The notes beneath the pieces were generated by a model. The model was not told the origin of the DNA. It saw nothing but the letters and a program-made list of their open reading frames with translations, and searched no databases. Positions 63,171 to 64,000 of a stretch of DNA of 64,000 nucleotides are shown here, piece by piece. Positions within the stretch are counted from its first letter, which is position 1. Every line of letters begins with the position of its first letter. The stretch covers positions 85,990-149,989 of the forward strand of contig JAQUIT010000007.1 in assembly GCA_028681335.1 (NCBI GenBank), read 5' to 3'. A program made the translations under genes and the position numbers. The DNA comes from Desulfuromonadaceae bacterium. GTDB lineage: Bacteria; Desulfobacterota; Desulfuromonadia; Geobacterales; Pseudopelobacteraceae.

Positions 63171-63300
63171 TCCGGGAACACCCGGTCTCCAGTCGTAGTA
63201 CGACAACCTAATAGCACAGATTCAATCTGGCACGGCCGGGCACTTCAATGTGCTGGCAAAGCCGGTCTACGGAGAAAACTTCCGTGACCGGCTTTTTTTG
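63171..63300 (+). promoter_or_regulatory. Structured leader with terminator, attenuator-like
   Basis: Five hairpins in a row: CCGGG/CCCGG (63172-63185), TCGT/ACGA (63193-63203), CAGA/TCTG (63217-63229), GCAC/GTGC (63240-63253) and a strong terminator GCCGGTC...GACCGGC with T-run (63261-63299). CCGGTCT in the first hairpin (63182) repeats the terminator's 5' arm (63262), so the two could compete for the 3' arm. The sigma-like gene begins 17 nt later. Confidence 0.5.
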
Positions 63301-63316
63301 TTTGAGCGGAGGTCAC

Positions 63317-63961
63317 ATGGATTTCTTCAAGGCAATGCAATGGGTGCAGGACAACGAACCCACGATCAAGAGCAAGATCAGGCAGTATCGGAAATTCACC
63401 CCCTATGAAATGTGCGACTTTCAGCAAGAGGCATACGAGGCTGCATTCGTCGCGGTTCTCCGCAGTCAGGAGAAGAATATCCCGTTCGAGGCTGCCTTCT
63501 GGACCACATTCCGGAACAAGATCAGCGTTCTGACTCCCGACCCTAACTTCACCCATGGGTCCAATTCGATTCCTTCGCATATCTGTTATGGCGACATTGA
63601 GGCAGTCGAACAGACGATTCACGGGAGTGATGATGGTGCTGATATCGAGGCGATCTTCGAGGCTATTTCCCACCACTTGACGGAAAAGGAAAGGGAAACC
63701 CTGTCTCTCTCCCTGGGGGTAGCGGAACAAGGGAAACTATCCACCTACGAGATCGCTGAACTTTACGGCTGCTCGGATTTTAATGTCCGTGACACTTTGA
63801 AAAGGGCGTTCAGACGGATAAAGCAGCTCGCAGACAACGGAACCATAGTCGTTGACCGCATGAGGCTCGTGACTCAAAAACACCGGGACATAATGTCTGG
63901 CTGTGTAGCCACTCAGGACTTCACGCATTTGGGTTTCTCGGCAAGAAGCCCGCCTTCATGA
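63317..63961 (+). CDS. Sigma-factor-like regulator of the element
   Basis: A 214-residue protein whose C-terminal part (about 115-175) matches sigma-70 region 4: LTEKERETLSLSLGV, LSTYEIAELYGCSDFNVRDTLKRAF. The N-terminal part (YEMCDFQQEAYEAAFVAV) resembles region 2 weakly. It could direct transcription of late or transfer genes. GGAGG precedes the ATG. An attenuator-like leader lies just upstream. Confidence 0.75.
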   Translation: MDFFKAMQWVQDNEPTIKSKIRQYRKFTPYEMCDFQQEAYEAAFVAVLRSQEKNIPFEAAFWTTFRNKISVLTPDPNFTHGSNSIPSHICYGDIEAVEQTIHGSDDGADIEAIFEAISHHLTEKERETLSLSLGVAEQGKLSTYEIAELYGCSDFNVRDTLKRAFRRIKQLADNGTIVVDRMRLVTQKHRDIMSGCVATQDFTHLGFSARSPPS

Positions 63962-64000
63962 TCGAAACACTTCACGGCAACAGCAACCGATTATTACAAC
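63958..64000 (+). CDS. Start of a coupled gene, cut by the window edge
   Basis: ATGATCGAAACACTTC overlaps the sigma-like stop by 4 bp (ATGA), and the frame (MIETLHGNSNRLLQ) stays open to the edge. Only 14 codons are seen, so no product can be named. Confidence 0.45.
   Translation, partial: MIETLHGNSNRLLQ

Noticed and set aside
63217-63299. Possible c-di-GMP-type (GEMM) riboswitch
   Set aside because: GGCAAAGCCGGTCTACGG resembles part of that class, but the upstream GCAAACC tetraloop-receptor segment is missing; the match is mostly the terminator stem.

Overview
The window looks like a chromosomal segment of a Geobacter-type bacterium (Desulfuromonadales; genus not resolved). The pointers are an OmpB-like giant multicopper protein, a succinyl-CoA:acetate CoA-transferase of the kind Geobacter uses to activate acetate, a cytochrome c fused to a periplasmic-binding domain, futalosine-route menaquinone synthesis, anaerobic cobalamin synthesis and EPS genes of the family's usual form. 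Base composition is moderate in GC and most genes have clear Shine-Dalgarno sites.

Layout. 1-5.1 kb: a truncated multicopper oxidase with tandem Ig-like domains, preceded by a small secreted protein. 5.2-6.2 kb: a MazEF-type toxin-antitoxin pair and a MITE-like inverted repeat. 6.3-11.4 kb: cytochrome/binding-protein fusion, a GxxExxY gene inside arrays of a ~153-bp repeat, SCO1/SenC, a secreted FKBP and a lone receiver protein. 11.6-19 kb: exopolysaccharide genes (CapD/WbpM-like dehydratase, Wzi-like, giant SLBB export protein, VanZ-like) separated by AT-rich repeats. 19-31 kb: cysS, a two-component pair, a sugar nucleotidyltransferase/degenerate phosphomannomutase, GH57, GalT-like, a TIGR02757 protein and an MJ0042 zinc-finger protein. 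31-36 kb: SlyD-like FKBP, DUF167, DivIVA, LysM and TPR envelope genes. 36-45 kb: ammonium transporter with a sigma-54 promoter, uvrC-miaA, cold-shock protein, YggT, FabH-like enzyme, and mqnE coupled to a methyltransferase. 44.7-57.9 kb: cbiF-cbiG-pdxA, an OmpA lipoprotein, Smr protein, CoA-transferase, two roadblock proteins, xerC, a methionine-synthesis fusion, DedA and a laccase-domain protein.

The most notable region is 58-64 kb. The comM/yifB ATPase gene breaks off in its conserved Met-Asn-Pro-Cys motif, where a mobile element begins. A large serine integrase sits at the junction and takes its last codons and stop from comM DNA. Behind it are a LexA/CI-type repressor, a divergent Cro-like gene, a small coupled ORF, a TrfA-family replication initiator, an origin with seven ~22-bp iterons, a DnaA box and an AT-rich stretch, then a small unknown gene, an attenuator-like leader and a sigma-factor-like regulator. 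This reads as an integrated plasmid or phage-plasmid able to live both in comM and as an episome. Its right end lies outside the window.

Several repeat families lace the chromosome part: the ~153-bp array around the GxxExxY gene, a ~120-bp element with TTAACCGCCGAT ends (three copies), and AT-rich inverted repeats at the EPS gene junctions, two of which run into coding sequence. No tRNA, rRNA or CRISPR array was recognised.
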